Assembly: GCF_035590735.1 (NCBI RefSeq)
Contig: NZ_CP141595.1
Coordinates: 4,468,930-4,532,929, forward strand
Reading direction: 5' to 3'
Origin: Rossellomorea aquimaris
GTDB lineage: Bacteria > Bacillota > Bacilli > Bacillales > Bacillaceae_B
Length of the DNA stretch: 64,000 nucleotides
A program made the position numbers and the translations under genes. How positions within the stretch are numbered: the first letter of the stretch is position 1; every line of letters begins with the position of its first letter. Positions 44,954 through 55,154 of this stretch are shown in pieces. Below the pieces are notes generated by a model. That model worked only from the letters and a program-made list of their open reading frames with translations, was not told the DNA's origin and ran no database searches.

Positions 44954-47014
44954 TTATGAAATTTTAAAACGTTCGATTGAAGACTGAAGCTCCTGACTTA
45001 AGTCTGTTAAGCGTTCAGCTGCCTCTGTAACCGATTGGACGGCCCTTACTTGTTCTTCTGTGGAGGCACTCATTTCCTCGCAGGAAGCAGCCGTTTGTTC
45101 CGCTGTAGCGGCCATCATTTGTATTACGTTGACCACTTCATCTTTTTCAAGATTGATTTGACCAACTTCTTCATACATTCTTTCTATTTCATCCTGCATG
45201 GATTTCATTAACTGTGAGGTTTGGTCAAATACGTGATTGGTTCTTTGGATCACTTCATTTTGGACCTCAAAGGTCTCTTTCGTTTTCACCATTTCGTCAA
45301 CTGCTTGATGAGAGCCTTGTTGAATCTCTATAATGGTGCGTTTTACTTCTTCGGTTGCCTTCACTGACTGATCGGCAAGCTTTCTTACTTCTTCCGCTAC
45401 GACAGCAAAGCCTTTGCCGTGTTCCCCTGCTCTAGCCGCCTCAATGCTCGCATTTAATGCAAGGAGGTTCGTTTGAGAAGAAATCTCCGTTATTGTACCC
45501 ATGACCGATTCAATCGTCTTCACCTTTGCTTCCAAACTAAAGATGACCTCTTCCATGGAGGAGATATATTCACTGGAAGAATGGTAGGCAGTTTCTAATT
45601 CTTTTACCTGGTTTAACCCGGACTGGTTCATGACATCTGCTTGTCCTGCCATCTCAGACATAGCTTTCGACTTTTCATAGACTCCATTAATTCTTGTTCC
45701 TAATAGCTCTGTTTGATGATGAGCCCGGTCAGAGTCGGCCGCTGATTGAGAAGCGCCTGTGGCAATTTCGGAAACAGCCTTTGCCATCTCTTCACTTGAG
45801 GCATTTGTCTCCTCAGAAACCGCACTTAATCCTTCAGCCGATTCCCGGACATTATAGATCGATTGTTGGACGACTTGTATCGTATCTTTCATATTCACGA
45901 TCATTTTGTTTAAATCGGACGCTAGTAATCCTGTCTCATCTTTTGAATCAATGTCAGACTGAATGGACAAATCTCCAGAAGAGACACCGGTTACCGTTTT
46001 TTGAAGCTGCTTGATTGGTTTAGTGATCCTATTAGAAATAAGCACAACTAACACCAACATGACAATCAGGGTTATGAGGGCTGTCACGATCAGTAAACGT
46101 TCGATTTCTTTCGATGACTGAATCAGATCCTTCATACTGTAGGCAGAGCCCACTTTCCAATTCGTCTTAGGTACCGTACTATACACTAACACTTTTTCAT
46201 CTCCGTCCAGTTCATACCGGATCGTATCGGAATCTTTATCAGAAGCGAGCATTTTGCTGATGAAAGGGAGAGTGGAGAGATCTTCACCTCGCTTAGTCGG
46301 GTGGACGATGGCTGTACCATCCAGCCCGATTAAGAACGGATATCCATTATATCCAATGTCCATTTCTGACACTCGGTCAGTAAGTTTCGTCAAATTAATA
46401 TCAACGCCGAGAACGCCTACTACTTTATTATCTGAAACAATCGCTCTGGAAGCTGTAATAATATATTCTTCCGTTGCAGTATCTACATACGGCTCACTCC
46501 AAACCACGCCAGCTCTTACTTCCTCAGCGTTTTTATACCAATCCCTGCTTGTCGGATCAAAGTCACTAGGGAGAGAGACGGATGGAACGATTTTTAAATT
46601 CTTATTTGGTGATGCGAAGTAAATAGAAGTAGCTTCCTGATAAAGGCTTAAGTAATTATCAAAATCAGATTGAATATTGGCAAACAGCTCGGTATTTTCG
46701 CCACCGGACTCTGTTTGCAACTGTGCTTTTGCATAATCTTTTAACGAGTTGGAAATTGAATATTGATCAATACTCTTTTCGTATTGTCCTAGAAAGAGTT
46801 GCACTGAATTATTTAGTTCCCCTACGATCCCTTGAGTTTGATCAATAACCTCTTTCTCTGTTTTCATTCTCGTCTGTAAGCTTGTAATCGCAATGATAAC
46901 GGCTAAAGATACCATAAATAAAATGGATATGATTACAATAAGCTTCATTCTAATGGATGATAGAAGAAAACCCTTCTTTCTTTCCACCTGTTTCCTTGTT
47001 TTTTTCTTTTTCAC
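44954..47014 (-). CDS. Methyl-accepting chemotaxis protein
   Basis: A 686-aa transmembrane chemoreceptor. Two membrane helices (about residues 22-44 and 305-327) flank a dCache ligand-binding domain with the [11 protein letters not shown] and GVDINLTKL motifs. A HAMP domain follows, then a long signalling coiled coil whose tip reads [19 protein letters not shown]. The GTG at 47014 is chosen because AGAGGGGG precedes it; TTG at 47038 is open but lacks a ribosome binding site. A sigma-D-type promoter lies upstream. The ligand is unknown. Confidence 0.95.
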   Translation of the reverse strand: MKKKKTRKQVERKKGFLLSSIRMKLIVIISILFMVSLAVIIAITSLQTRMKTEKEVIDQTQGIVGELNNSVQLFLGQYEKSIDQYSISNSLKDYAKAQLQTESGGENTELFANIQSDFDNYLSLYQEATSIYFASPNKNLKIVPSVSLPSDFDPTSRDWYKNAEEVRAGVVWSEPYVDTATEEYIITASRAIVSDNKVVGVLGVDINLTKLTDRVSEMDIGYNGYPFLIGLDGTAIVHPTKRGEDLSTLPFISKMLASDKDSDTIRYELDGDEKVLVYSTVPKTNWKVGSAYSMKDLIQSSKEIERLLIVTALITLIVMLVLVVLISNRITKPIKQLQKTVTGVSSGDLSIQSDIDSKDETGLLASDLNKMIVNMKDTIQVVQQSIYNVRESAEGLSAVSEETNASSEEMAKAVSEIATGASQSAADSDRAHHQTELLGTRINGVYEKSKAMSEMAGQADVMNQSGLNQVKELETAYHSSSEYISSMEEVIFSLEAKVKTIESVMGTITEISSQTNLLALNASIEAARAGEHGKGFAVVAEEVRKLADQSVKATEEVKRTIIEIQQGSHQAVDEMVKTKETFEVQNEVIQRTNHVFDQTSQLMKSMQDEIERMYEEVGQINLEKDEVVNVIQMMAATAEQTAASCEEMSASTEEQVRAVQSVTEAAERLTDLSQELQSSIERFKIS

Positions 47015-47062
47015 ATAAATTCCCCCTCTTACTACCAAAAAACTATCTATATATACACTTAT

Positions 47063-47089
47063 TCATCGACATTTTTGGCCATTTCTTTA
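47063..47089 (-). promoter_or_regulatory. Sigma-D-type promoter of the chemoreceptor gene
   Basis: On the minus strand TAAA (47086-47089), a 15-bp spacer, then GTCGATGA (47063-47070). The sigma-D consensus is TAAA-N15-GCCGATAA. It is about 50 bp from the GTG start, as expected for a motility-regulated chemoreceptor. Confidence 0.7.
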
Positions 47090-47196
47090 TAGGTACATGG
47101 GAATTTACAAGAACAAAGTGATGGCAGATAGGATAATCGAAGGGGTACTTCGCAGAGGAGGAAGAGATCTCATACACACCGCTTAAAAAACGGCAT

Positions 47197-47229
47197 AAAA
47201 AAGCAGCAGAGACAAGTCTCTGCTGCTTT
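47197..47229 (-). terminator. Terminator of the rpsF-ssb-rpsR operon
   Basis: AAAGCAGCAGAGAC pairs with GTCTCTGCTGCTTT with a 2-base loop; T6 follows on the minus strand. Confidence 0.92.
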
Positions 47230-47240
47230 AGCCGATGATA

Positions 47241-47489
<249 letters not shown>

Positions 47490-47518
47490 CTATCTTGTTT
47501 AAATTCATTATCGTTCGT

Positions 47519-48034
47519 TTAGAATGGCAGATCATCATCGGAAATGTCGATCGGCTGACCGTCATTTGCAAATGGATCCTCATCTACACGTGTATAGTTG
47601 TTGTTATTATTGTTGTTGCGTTGTTGATTCTGATTCTGACTATACGGATTTCCTTGGTCGCGTTGACCTCCACCCGAATAGCCCGGACTTCCTCCACGAT
47701 CGCCTTGATTCGCACTACGCGGCTCTAAGAACTGAACGCTTTCTGCTACAACTTCCGTCATAAACACACGGCGTCCATCTTGTCCTTCGAAATTACGTGT
47801 TTGAATACGACCGTCAACGCCAGCTAAGCTGCCTTTTTTAAGAAAGTTTGCTACATTCTCTGCAGGGCGACGCCATACAACGCAGTTAATAAAATCTGCT
47901 TCCCGTTCTCCTGATTGATTCGTAAAACTACGATTGACAGCCAGTGTAAACGAAGCAACAGCCACTCCACTTGGAGTATATTTTAATTCAGGGTCTTTGG
48001 TTAAACGCCCTACTAATACAACTCGGTTCATCAT
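47519..48034 (-). CDS. ssb: Single-stranded DNA-binding protein
   Basis: 171 aa. An OB-fold (residues 1-105), starting [17 protein letters not shown], is followed by a Gly/Gln/Asn-rich linker and the acidic tip DDDLPF, which binds partner proteins at the replication fork. I choose the ATG at 48034; the frame opens three codons earlier. It sits between rpsF and rpsR, as in Bacillus. Confidence 0.97.
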   Translation of the reverse strand: MMNRVVLVGRLTKDPELKYTPSGVAVASFTLAVNRSFTNQSGEREADFINCVVWRRPAENVANFLKKGSLAGVDGRIQTRNFEGQDGRRVFMTEVVAESVQFLEPRSANQGDRGGSPGYSGGGQRDQGNPYSQNQNQQRNNNNNNNYTRVDEDPFANDGQPIDISDDDLPF

Positions 48035-48062
48035 CAGAATCAACCCCTTCCTTCTAATTTAC

Positions 48063-48078
48063 TGTTTCATGTGAAACA
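48063..48078. other. parS-like site between rpsF and ssb
   Basis: TGTTTCATGTGAAACA, one base from the parS consensus (CATGTG in place of CACGTG). Confidence 0.8.
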
Positions 48079-48113
48079 GATGATAGAAGTGTATATCTAA
48101 AAAAACGTACGGA

Positions 48114-48401
48114 TTATTCTTCTTCTTTAACAACGATATGACGGATAATATCATCGCTGATTTTAGCTAAACGATCGAATTCGTTAACTGCATCAGAAGT
48201 AGCGCTCATCTTAACTAGTTGATAGAAACCATCGCGAAAATCGTTGATTTCATACGCTAAACGACGTTTACCCCAATCTTTTGACTCGATGATTTCCGCG
48301 CCGTTAGTTGTTAAAACGTTATCGAAACGCTCAACTACTGCTTTCTTTGACTCGTCGTCAATGTTTGGGCGGACAATGTACATAAGTTCGTACTTTCTCA
48401 T
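48114..48401 (-). CDS. rpsF: 30S ribosomal protein S6
   Basis: 95 aa from the ATG at 48401, preceded by GAGGAGGTGA; the longer frame to 48476 is not needed. [12 protein letters not shown] and [10 protein letters not shown] are typical. First gene of the operon with ssb and rpsR. Confidence 0.98.
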   Translation of the reverse strand: MRKYELMYIVRPNIDDESKKAVVERFDNVLTTNGAEIIESKDWGKRRLAYEINDFRDGFYQLVKMSATSDAVNEFDRLAKISDDIIRHIVVKEEE

Positions 48402-48521
48402 CTGAATGTCACCTCCTCGTGGTCTATGCGGTCCTTTCTTTGTGAAAGAACAAGGAGCAATGCGTTCATTACTCACGAAATAAAATTATAGCATAGGTTA
48501 TCTATTATTGCAATATGACGT

Positions 48522-48554
48522 AAAAAAAAGACTAGAATAGGGACTCTAGTCTTT
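48522..48554 (-). terminator. Terminator of ychF
   Basis: AAGACTAGA pairs with TCTAGTCTT; a T8 run follows on the minus strand. The dispersed repeat lies between it and the ychF stop. Confidence 0.88.
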
Positions 48555-48604
48555 CAATAATGCTTTTTTCGTAAACTTTGTTGCTTTTTAAGAAGCGAGT
48601 GCTG

Positions 48605-48731
48605 GTTGATTTCCGCTCCAGGCACTCGCTTTCCGCGGGGTGGGCGGTGAGCCTCCTCGGCGCAAGCGCCTGTGGGGTCTCACCTGTCCCACTATTCCCG
48701 CAGGAGTCGAGTGCCTTCCGCTCCAATCAAC
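48605..48731. repeat. Dispersed repeat, full copy (about 127 bp)
   Basis: Same plan and orientation as 37505-37630: ends GTTGATTTCCGCTCCAGG and CCTTCCGCTCCAATCAAC, with CTTTCCGCGGGG, GAGCCTCCTCGG, GGGGTCTCACC and CCGCAGGAGTCGAG inside. The inner arms carry compensating changes relative to the 37.5-kb copy (GTGAGCC with GGTCTCAC). Confidence 0.9.
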
Positions 48732-48801
48732 TCTCAGAGAATTTAGTTCTGATGAAATTTCAAAGGAAAATACATAGTCTCGCCTATTTTTTTCTCAAAA
48801 C

Positions 48802-49902
48802 CTACACATTAAAACGGAAGTGAATGATGTCTCCGTCTTTTACGAGGTATTCTTTACCTTCTAAACGTACTTTTCCTGCTTCACGGGCTGCGCCCATTGT
48901 TTCTGCTTCAACAAGGTCTTCATAGGAAACTGTTTCGGCACGGATGAAGCCTCTTTCGAAGTCGGTATGGATGACTCCGGCACATTGGGGAGCTTTCATC
49001 CCTTCACGGAATGTCCAGGCGCGGACCTCTTGAACGCCGGCTGTGAAGTACGTAGCCAGTCCTAATAAAGAATAGGTAGCACGGATCAGCTGATCTAAAC
49101 CGGACTCTTCAATCCCCAGCTCTTCCAGGAACATCGCTTTTTCTTCATCATCTAGCTCAGCAATTTCAGATTCGATTTTCGCACAGACAACAATCACTTC
49201 TGCATTGTCTTCTTTAGCAAATTCACGTACTTTCTGAACATATTCGTTGTCAGAAGGATCGGCAATTTCATCTTCACTTACGTTTGCTACATATAATACA
49301 GGCTTTGAAGTCAGAAGGTGAAGCTGTTTCACAAGCTTCATTTGATCATCAGAGAACTCAACCGTACGAGCCGGCTGCTCTGCTTCAAGAGCTTCTTTGA
49401 TTTTCACAAGGATATCATGCTCAAATACCGCTTCTTTATCTTTTTGCTTGGCCATTTTCTGAACTCTGGCAAGACGCTTATCCACTGTTTCAAGGTCAGC
49501 TAAGATCAATTCCAGGTTGATGACTTCAATATCCGCAATCGGATCTACTTTACCTGAAACGTGAGTGATATTATCATCCGCGAAACAACGGACAACCTGA
49601 CAAATCGCATCCACTTGGCGAATGTGAGATAAGAATTTATTCCCTAATCCTTCTCCTTTACTCGCTCCTTTTACAATCCCGGCGATATCCGTGAATTCAA
49701 AGGCAGTGGGAACCGTCTTCTTCGGTTCTACAAGCTCTGTTAATTTATCTAAACGGTGATCGGGAACTTCTACAATTCCTACGTTCGGATCAATCGTACA
49801 GAAAGGATAGTTGGCAGATTCTGCACCTGCTTTTGTAATTGCATTAAATAAAGTGGACTTCCCTACGTTTGGTAATCCAACAATACCAGCTGTTAAAGCC
49901 AT
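48802..49902 (-). CDS. ychF: Ribosome-binding ATPase YchF
   Basis: Obg-type P-loop protein of 366 aa that prefers ATP. G1 is GLPNVGKSTLF, G3 is DIAGIVKGASKGEG, and the C-terminal TGS domain ends in YLVKDGDIIHFRFNV. The ATG at 49902 fits the family start MALTAGIVGLPN; three extra codons are open upstream. Located next to yyzM as in B. subtilis (yyaF). Confidence 0.97.
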   Translation of the reverse strand: MALTAGIVGLPNVGKSTLFNAITKAGAESANYPFCTIDPNVGIVEVPDHRLDKLTELVEPKKTVPTAFEFTDIAGIVKGASKGEGLGNKFLSHIRQVDAICQVVRCFADDNITHVSGKVDPIADIEVINLELILADLETVDKRLARVQKMAKQKDKEAVFEHDILVKIKEALEAEQPARTVEFSDDQMKLVKQLHLLTSKPVLYVANVSEDEIADPSDNEYVQKVREFAKEDNAEVIVVCAKIESEIAELDDEEKAMFLEELGIEESGLDQLIRATYSLLGLATYFTAGVQEVRAWTFREGMKAPQCAGVIHTDFERGFIRAETVSYEDLVEAETMGAAREAGKVRLEGKEYLVKDGDIIHFRFNV

Positions 49903-50042
49903 TATAGTCACTCCTCATCTAAATTCTTATCTATTAAAAAATCATGTAAGATCGAAAATAAGTAAACGGTCGAACCTTTCACAATTATAGAGATAATAGA
50001 GGGAAAAGACAAGTGAAGCTTCAGGCATTGGCATGGCTTACT

Positions 50043-50083
50043 AAAAAGAGCATCCAATCGACTGAAACCGACTGAATGCTCTT
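50043..50083 (-). terminator. Terminator after yyzM
   Basis: AAGAGCAT pairs with ATGCTCTT, with inner AGTCG/CGACT. On the minus strand the sequence ends CTCTTTTTAG. Confidence 0.75.
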
Positions 50084-50147
50084 AAACCTTGGCAAAATAA
50101 CCATAGGCTGGATTAGGCCAAAAGAAATATGGGTAAAAAAAGAATAC

Positions 50148-50348
50148 TCATTCTTCTTCGCCGCTACTGATGACTTTTTTCATTTTTTTCGCAAAATCTT
50201 TTCTGGGGATCATGACACTGTGGCCGCAACCGACACATTTGATGCGAATATCCATTCCCATACGGATCACTTTCCAGCGGTTCGTACCACAGGGATGGGG
50301 CTTTTTCATTTCTACAATATCATTTAAAGTGAATGTCTTGGGCTCCAC
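50148..50348 (-). CDS. yyzM: DUF951 zinc-finger-like small protein
   Basis: A 66-aa DUF951 protein with KKPHPCGTNRW and CVGCGHSVMIPR; one Cys plus CxxC may bind zinc. It is found next to ychF in Bacillus. Function unknown. It starts 14 bp after the MscS gene, so the two are probably co-transcribed. Confidence 0.9.
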   Translation of the reverse strand: MEPKTFTLNDIVEMKKPHPCGTNRWKVIRMGMDIRIKCVGCGHSVMIPRKDFAKKMKKVISSGEEE

Positions 50349-50362
50349 TGGGTTTTTCCTCC

Positions 50363-51301
50363 TTATTCGCTTTCAAGTTTTCTTTGTTTTTCTTCACGGG
50401 GTTGGATATCTTCCTGATCCTGACGTGAATACATCACCATACGAGGGAACGGAATTTCAATACCATGCTCATCCAGGCATAGTTTAACCTCTTTACGGAT
50501 CATTCTTGCCATATACCAATGTCTCATCGGAACCGTTTCAGCCACGATCCGAATGACCACATCTGAAGCTCCCAGGGTTTGAACACCCAACAGTTCAGGT
50601 GGATTCACGAGATCTTCATATTTTTGCGGTAACGCAAGGAGAAGCTCCTGCATCACTTTCTCTGCTTCTTCTATATTTTCTTCATAGGCAATACTGACAT
50701 CTACGACTGCAATGCTGTTGTGAATGGAGAAGTTCGTTACTTCTGTAATATTACCATTGGGGAAGATATGTAATTCCCCGGTCCAGCTTTTGATCTTTGT
50801 CGTACGAAGGCCGATTTCTTCAACAGTACCTTCAGCAGAACCTATTCGTACATAGTCACCGACTGAAAACTGGTCCTCGAATATAATGAAGAAACCCGTG
50901 ATGATATCCCGAACAAGGTTTTGTGCTCCGAAACCTACCGCCAGACCGACAATCCCGGCACCGGCAATCAGACCTTTCACATCAATATCAAGAGTCGATA
51001 GAATCGTCATTAAACTAATAAAATAAATCACATAAGTCAATACATTCTCTAATAGTTTCGATAAAGTGGCTTCCCGACGCTCCGTAAACTTAAGAGGTGA
51101 GCGGGAACGGACCCTGAACACATTTCGAATGGCTGACCTTCCCAACCTTAAAGCAATATAGGTAATGACCATGATCGCCACAATTTTTATCGCACCTGAT
51201 CCCAGGGCAATCCATAATTCATTATCTATAAGTTTTTGAGCTGCTTCACTATCTTTAATTTTTTCTATTTTATCTTCAACTTCTTTTTTAGTACTCGACA
51301 T
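50363..51301 (-). CDS. MscS-family mechanosensitive channel
   Basis: A 312-aa small-conductance mechanosensitive channel. A membrane part has about three helices, and the pore-lining region is GLIAGAGIVGLAVGFGAQNL near residue 108. The beta domain with FSVGDYVRIGSAEGTVEEIG follows, then a cytoplasmic alpha-beta domain. It releases solutes during osmotic downshock. It is placed upstream of yyzM. Confidence 0.93.
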   Translation of the reverse strand: MSSTKKEVEDKIEKIKDSEAAQKLIDNELWIALGSGAIKIVAIMVITYIALRLGRSAIRNVFRVRSRSPLKFTERREATLSKLLENVLTYVIYFISLMTILSTLDIDVKGLIAGAGIVGLAVGFGAQNLVRDIITGFFIIFEDQFSVGDYVRIGSAEGTVEEIGLRTTKIKSWTGELHIFPNGNITEVTNFSIHNSIAVVDVSIAYEENIEEAEKVMQELLLALPQKYEDLVNPPELLGVQTLGASDVVIRIVAETVPMRHWYMARMIRKEVKLCLDEHGIEIPFPRMVMYSRQDQEDIQPREEKQRKLESE

Positions 51302-51562
51302 TTATACCGAACCTCCACTTATCGTTCAATAAGAAGTATTCCTTATTTTATCAACTTTCCCTCTCCTTGTGTAGATATAACCTCATATTAATATAGTTTA
51401 TAGAAAATTTTTATTTTATGAAAAATCCAACCATATTATGTATGAAAAAAAGAAATCGTCCGTATACTGATAATACTTAGAAAATATGATTATGGTAGTC
51501 AAGTCCGTCAAAGTATGATCACTATAAAATTCCCCTTAAACATATCCAAAGGAGTGGAAGCG

Positions 51563-52183
51563 ATGAATCTTAAAAAAGGACTATTTGAACGAAGACCTGA
51601 ACCCTTTAGAGTCCTTCATCAGGAAGAGCGTGCGGCACAGGATCTTTCCGTTCAATTGTCGTCGATGCTTCCCACTTACTATCGTACAAGACCCATTGTC
51701 TTCGTGTGTATTGGCACAGACCGTTCAACAGGGGATTCATTAGGCCCATTAGTTGGAACATTAATAGAAGAACAAGATATCAAACCATTTCATGTATATG
51801 GAACGTTGGATGATCCGATCCATGCAGTAAACCTGGAAGAGAAGCTCAGTCAAATTGCCGCTAAACATATCAATCCTTTTATTATCGGTGTAGATGCCTG
51901 TCTAGGTCGATTAAAAAGTGTCGGCGCCATTCAATTAAGTGAGGGGCCATTAAAACCTGGTGCAGGCGTAAATAAAGAGTTGCCAGAGGTTGGTGAGATT
52001 CACCTGACCGGAATCGTGAATGTCAGTGGATTTATGGAGTTCTTTGTTTTACAAAATACACGATTGAATCTTGTGATGAAAATGGCAAAGACGATTGCCG
52101 AGGCCATTGTGCTGGCAGGCGATTCAGTGGAACGCCGTAACGCCGTCAGTATTGAAAAATGGCGGGAAGAATTACAGCAATAA
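51563..52183 (+). CDS. yyaC: Spore protease-like YyaC
   Basis: A 206-aa protein of the YyaC family, related in fold to the Gpr spore protease, with CIGTDRSTGDSLGPLVG and GVDACLGRLKSVGAI. Genes of this family are sporulation-linked, so the organism probably forms spores. The ATG at 51563 follows AAAGGAGTGG; the frame upstream to 51515 has no ribosome binding site. Confidence 0.92.
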   Translation: MNLKKGLFERRPEPFRVLHQEERAAQDLSVQLSSMLPTYYRTRPIVFVCIGTDRSTGDSLGPLVGTLIEEQDIKPFHVYGTLDDPIHAVNLEEKLSQIAAKHINPFIIGVDACLGRLKSVGAIQLSEGPLKPGAGVNKELPEVGEIHLTGIVNVSGFMEFFVLQNTRLNLVMKMAKTIAEAIVLAGDSVERRNAVSIEKWREELQQ

Positions 52184-52224
52184 AAGGGAGATGATCCAGA
52201 TACGTTCCGGGTCATCTCCCTTTT
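52182..52224. terminator. Bidirectional terminator between yyaC and DUF554 gene
   Basis: AAAAGGGAGATGA pairs with TCATCTCCCTTTT. Confidence 0.9.
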
Positions 52225-52230
52225 CACTTA

Positions 52231-52944
52231 TTACATATACAGTTGGTATGCGTGTATGATTCCTACGACCAATCCCACTACGATGATCCCTGGAAGTAAA
52301 TTGGCGACTCTGATCTTCGTTACACCGAGGAGATTGAGTCCAATCGCAAAAATCATGATTCCTCCCGTTGAGGTCATCTCTACAATATAGGCATCCATCA
52401 GCTCTTCTGGAACCCACTGATGAATTTGAGTCGCAAACAAAGCAATGAATCCTTGATAAAGGACGACAGGGATCGCCGAAAACATGACACCAATTCCTAA
52501 AGTCGTCGTTAGGATCAGAGATGTAAAGCCATCAATGATTGACTTCGTCAACAGAACATCATGATCGCCCCTGATGCCGCTATCCAACGCACCTATTACA
52601 GCCATTGCTCCAATAACAAAAATAAGCGTAGCTGTGACAAACCCTTGAGATATGGAGGTTTCTTTATTACTGCCCAGCTTCTTTTCCAACCAGTTACCCA
52701 ATGAGTTAAGCTTGTCCTCCAGGTTCATCCATTCTCCCCATGCAGCACCCAGAGCCAGGCTGATGATGACAATGAGAAAGTTTTCGCTTTTCAATCCCAT
52801 CTGTAATCCAAGGACGATGACGGCTAACCCAATCGCTTTCATGACAGTTCCCTTCATATCTTCCGGGATGCGATGAAGGACCTTACCCAGGAGAGTTCCG
52901 ATGATAATACATACTCCATTTACCAGCGTTCCTAATAGTACCAT
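52231..52944 (-). CDS. DUF554 membrane protein
   Basis: A 237-aa protein with about seven membrane helices of the DUF554 family (B. subtilis YdfK-like). GTLVNGVCIIIGTLLG at the start and GLNLLGVTKIRVANLLPG near the end are typical. The ATG at 52944 follows AAGGAGA. Function unknown; transport has been suggested for the family. Confidence 0.9.
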   Translation of the reverse strand: MVLLGTLVNGVCIIIGTLLGKVLHRIPEDMKGTVMKAIGLAVIVLGLQMGLKSENFLIVIISLALGAAWGEWMNLEDKLNSLGNWLEKKLGSNKETSISQGFVTATLIFVIGAMAVIGALDSGIRGDHDVLLTKSIIDGFTSLILTTTLGIGVMFSAIPVVLYQGFIALFATQIHQWVPEELMDAYIVEMTSTGGIMIFAIGLNLLGVTKIRVANLLPGIIVVGLVVGIIHAYQLYM

Positions 52945-53035
52945 GACGTTCTCCTTATCTGTCTGAAAAATTCTTCTTATGCTTTTGATGATTATTTCCC
53001 AAAGAATAGTGCATCTTCTATGTACCATATGGAAG

Positions 53036-53082
53036 AGGACTGGCTTAAGTGGTATAAATATACCTTTTAAGCCAGTCCTTTT
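53036..53082. terminator. Terminator after spo0J
   Basis: AGGACTGGCTTAA pairs with TTAAGCCAGTCCT, with an inner GGTATA/TATACC; the T-run is better on the plus strand. Confidence 0.75.
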
Positions 53083-53091
53083 CCCAAATGG

Positions 53092-53931
53092 TTACTGCAA
53101 TAATTCCAAAATGCGATCGAGGTCTTCCTTCGAAAAAAATTCGAGCTCGATTTTTCCTTTTTTCTTCGCTTGTTTAATCGTGACCGTTGTCCCGAAGCGT
53201 TCGCGTAGAAGGGATTCCTGTTCCTGAATGAAGACATCTTTACGCTCTGTCTTTTTTGTTTCACGTGGAACATTCTCATTCAGTTCTTGAATGATCTTTT
53301 CTAATTGACGAACGTTTAATGATTCTTTAAGGATACGATTTACAACAGTTGATAGATTCTTCTTATTTTTCAACCCAAGTAGTGCACGTCCATGTCCCAT
53401 CGTTAACTTACCTTCTGAAATAAGTTCCTGAATAGGAGCAGGGAGGGATAGTAAGCGAATATGATTGGCAATATGAGGTCTGCTCTTTCCTAATCTCTTC
53501 GCTAATTCCTCCTGAGTGAGCTTTAGCTTATCCATCAGCATTTGATAAGCAGCGCCTTCTTCGATCGGTGTCAGGTCTTCACGTTGAAGGTTTTCTAAAA
53601 CGGCAAGCTCCATCATTTGTTGCTCATTCAATTCCCTGACCACGACAGGAGCCGATTCTAATTTAGCCGCTTTGGCTGCACGATAACGGCGTTCCCCAAC
53701 GACAATTTCATACCCTTTGATCGTTTTACGCACAATGATCGGTTGCAGGATACCGTGCTCTAAGATCGAATCTTTTAACTCTTCAATTGCTTGCGGCTCA
53801 AAGATCTTTCGTGGTTGATATGGATTCGGCCGTATTTCTTTCAGGCTCACTTCTTGCACGGACTCTTCATTTTGAGTTGTTTGGATATTGGTAAAGAGAG
53901 CATTGATGCCCTTTCCTAAACCTTTAGCCAT
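53092..53931 (-). CDS. spo0J: Chromosome partitioning protein ParB (Spo0J)
   Basis: A 279-aa ParB CTPase that loads on parS and organises the origin region. The N-terminal CTP-binding part has GERRYRAAKAA; the HTH region has TQEELAKRLGKSRPHIANH. It overlaps soj by 8 bp. A parS site lies inside the gene, as in B. subtilis. Confidence 0.98.
   Translation of the reverse strand: MAKGLGKGINALFTNIQTTQNEESVQEVSLKEIRPNPYQPRKIFEPQAIEELKDSILEHGILQPIIVRKTIKGYEIVVGERRYRAAKAAKLESAPVVVRELNEQQMMELAVLENLQREDLTPIEEGAAYQMLMDKLKLTQEELAKRLGKSRPHIANHIRLLSLPAPIQELISEGKLTMGHGRALLGLKNKKNLSTVVNRILKESLNVRQLEKIIQELNENVPRETKKTERKDVFIQEQESLLRERFGTTVTIKQAKKKGKIELEFFSKEDLDRILELLQ
53257..53272. other. parS site inside spo0J
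   Basis: TGTTTCACGTGGAACA; its complement TGTTCCACGTGAAACA is the form known from B. subtilis spo0J. Confidence 0.92.
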
Positions 53932-54685
53932 TCGCCGCCACTTCCTTTGCTAGTTCTAAATAAACTTCTGCTCCCCTGGACTTCGCATCATAGATGATGA
54001 TCGGTTCACCATGACTGGGCGCTTCACTTAAACGAACGTTACGTGGAATAATTGTGCGATACACTTTATCTTGAAAATATTTTTTAACCTCTTCAATGAC
54101 CTGAATTCCCAGATTGGTTCTCGCATCTAGCATCGTAAGCAGCACACCATCAATCATAAGATCATGATTCAGATGCTTCTGAACTAAACGAACGGTACTC
54201 AATAACTGACTTAATCCTTCCAGAGCATAATATTCGCATTGGACCGGTATGACGACAGCATCTGAGGCTGTTAACGCATTGATTGTCAATAACCCTAAAG
54301 ACGGCGGACAATCAATGATAATATAATCAAATTCGTCTTTTACTTTCTCTAACGCTTTCTTTAAACGCACTTCACGGGAGATGGTTGGAACAAGCTCGAT
54401 TTCTGCTCCCGCCAATGAAATCGTTGCAGGTACAATGGATAAATTCTCAACTTTTGATTGTTTAATGGTTTCTCTGACATCCACATCATCTACCAGTACA
54501 TCATATATGCACTGCTGGACATCCCCTTTTTCCACACCTACACCACTCGTGGCGTTTCCTTGAGGATCAATGTCTACCAGTAAAACCTTTTTCCCTATAT
54601 AAGCTAAACAAGCCCCCAAATTGACGGATGTCGTGGTCTTTCCCACTCCACCTTTTTGATTTGTAACGGCTACTATTCTGCCCAA
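53924..54685 (-). CDS. soj: Chromosome partitioning ATPase ParA (Soj)
   Basis: Deviant-Walker ParA ATPase of 253 aa with KGGVGKTTTSVNL, LVDIDPQGNATSG and IIIDCPPSLGLL. It regulates DnaA and works with Spo0J in origin segregation. The TTG at 54685 gives the family's length and follows AGGTAGGTG; a GTG three codons upstream is the alternative. Confidence 0.97.
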   Translation of the reverse strand: MGRIVAVTNQKGGVGKTTTSVNLGACLAYIGKKVLLVDIDPQGNATSGVGVEKGDVQQCIYDVLVDDVDVRETIKQSKVENLSIVPATISLAGAEIELVPTISREVRLKKALEKVKDEFDYIIIDCPPSLGLLTINALTASDAVVIPVQCEYYALEGLSQLLSTVRLVQKHLNHDLMIDGVLLTMLDARTNLGIQVIEEVKKYFQDKVYRTIIPRNVRLSEAPSHGEPIIIYDAKSRGAEVYLELAKEVAANG

Positions 54686-54835
54686 GGTTGTCACCTACCT
54701 TTTGACTTCCTAAGATTCACTAAATTTTTTACAGTATTCTTCTATTCTATCAAAATTCCTTGTTAATTGTCTGTCAATTTTTAAAAAAGAACAGTGTTTC
54801 TAGAAATAGGAAATCGTGAATAGATCATTGCTCAC

Positions 54836-54865
54836 GAATCGACAGTATTTGCCCTGAATCGACAG
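54836..54865. repeat. Two GAATCGACAG units 20 bp apart
   Basis: GAATCGACAG at 54836-54845 and 54856-54865. The shared ATCGAC and the two-turn spacing recall the TTATCGAC array at 32.0-32.1 kb. Confidence 0.7.
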
Positions 54866-54882
54866 AACTAGAGACAGTGGTA

Positions 54883-54997
54883 GTTGATTTCCGCTACAGG
54901 ATGCTCGCTTTCCGCGGGGCGTGAGTTGAGCCTCCTCGGGCTTTGCCTTGTGGGGTCTCAACCTTTCCCGCTATTCCCGCCTCCCGCTACAATCAAC
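54883..54997. repeat. Dispersed repeat, shortened copy (115 bp)
   Basis: Starts GTTGATTTCCGCTACAGG and ends CCGCTACAATCAAC. The core matches the 37.5-kb copy, but about 12 bp near the 3' end (the GCAGGAGTC segment) are missing. Both ends carry the same CTACA variant, so the outer arms changed together. Confidence 0.88.
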
Positions 54998-55154
54998 TTT
55001 CAAAGCATGTGTTTGAAAATCTAGTAGACATACAAAAAACTTTCTAGTAAAAGCTTTTAAAGAAGAGAGTGGTCCAATACTGCTTGTATACTAGAATTGC
55101 TTTTATCTGAATTTTTTTATTAAGTTCTATAACTCTGTCACGATAAACTTAAGA

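Larger units (their letters stand above)
48402..48801. other. Intergenic region between rpsF and ychF
   Basis: 400 bp holding the rpsF promoter region, the ychF terminator (48522-48554) and a full dispersed repeat (48605-48731). Confidence 0.6.

Noticed and set aside
45694-46014. 106-aa plus-strand frame inside the chemoreceptor gene
   Set aside because: Antisense to the signalling coiled coil of a clear gene; composition reflects the complement of that region.
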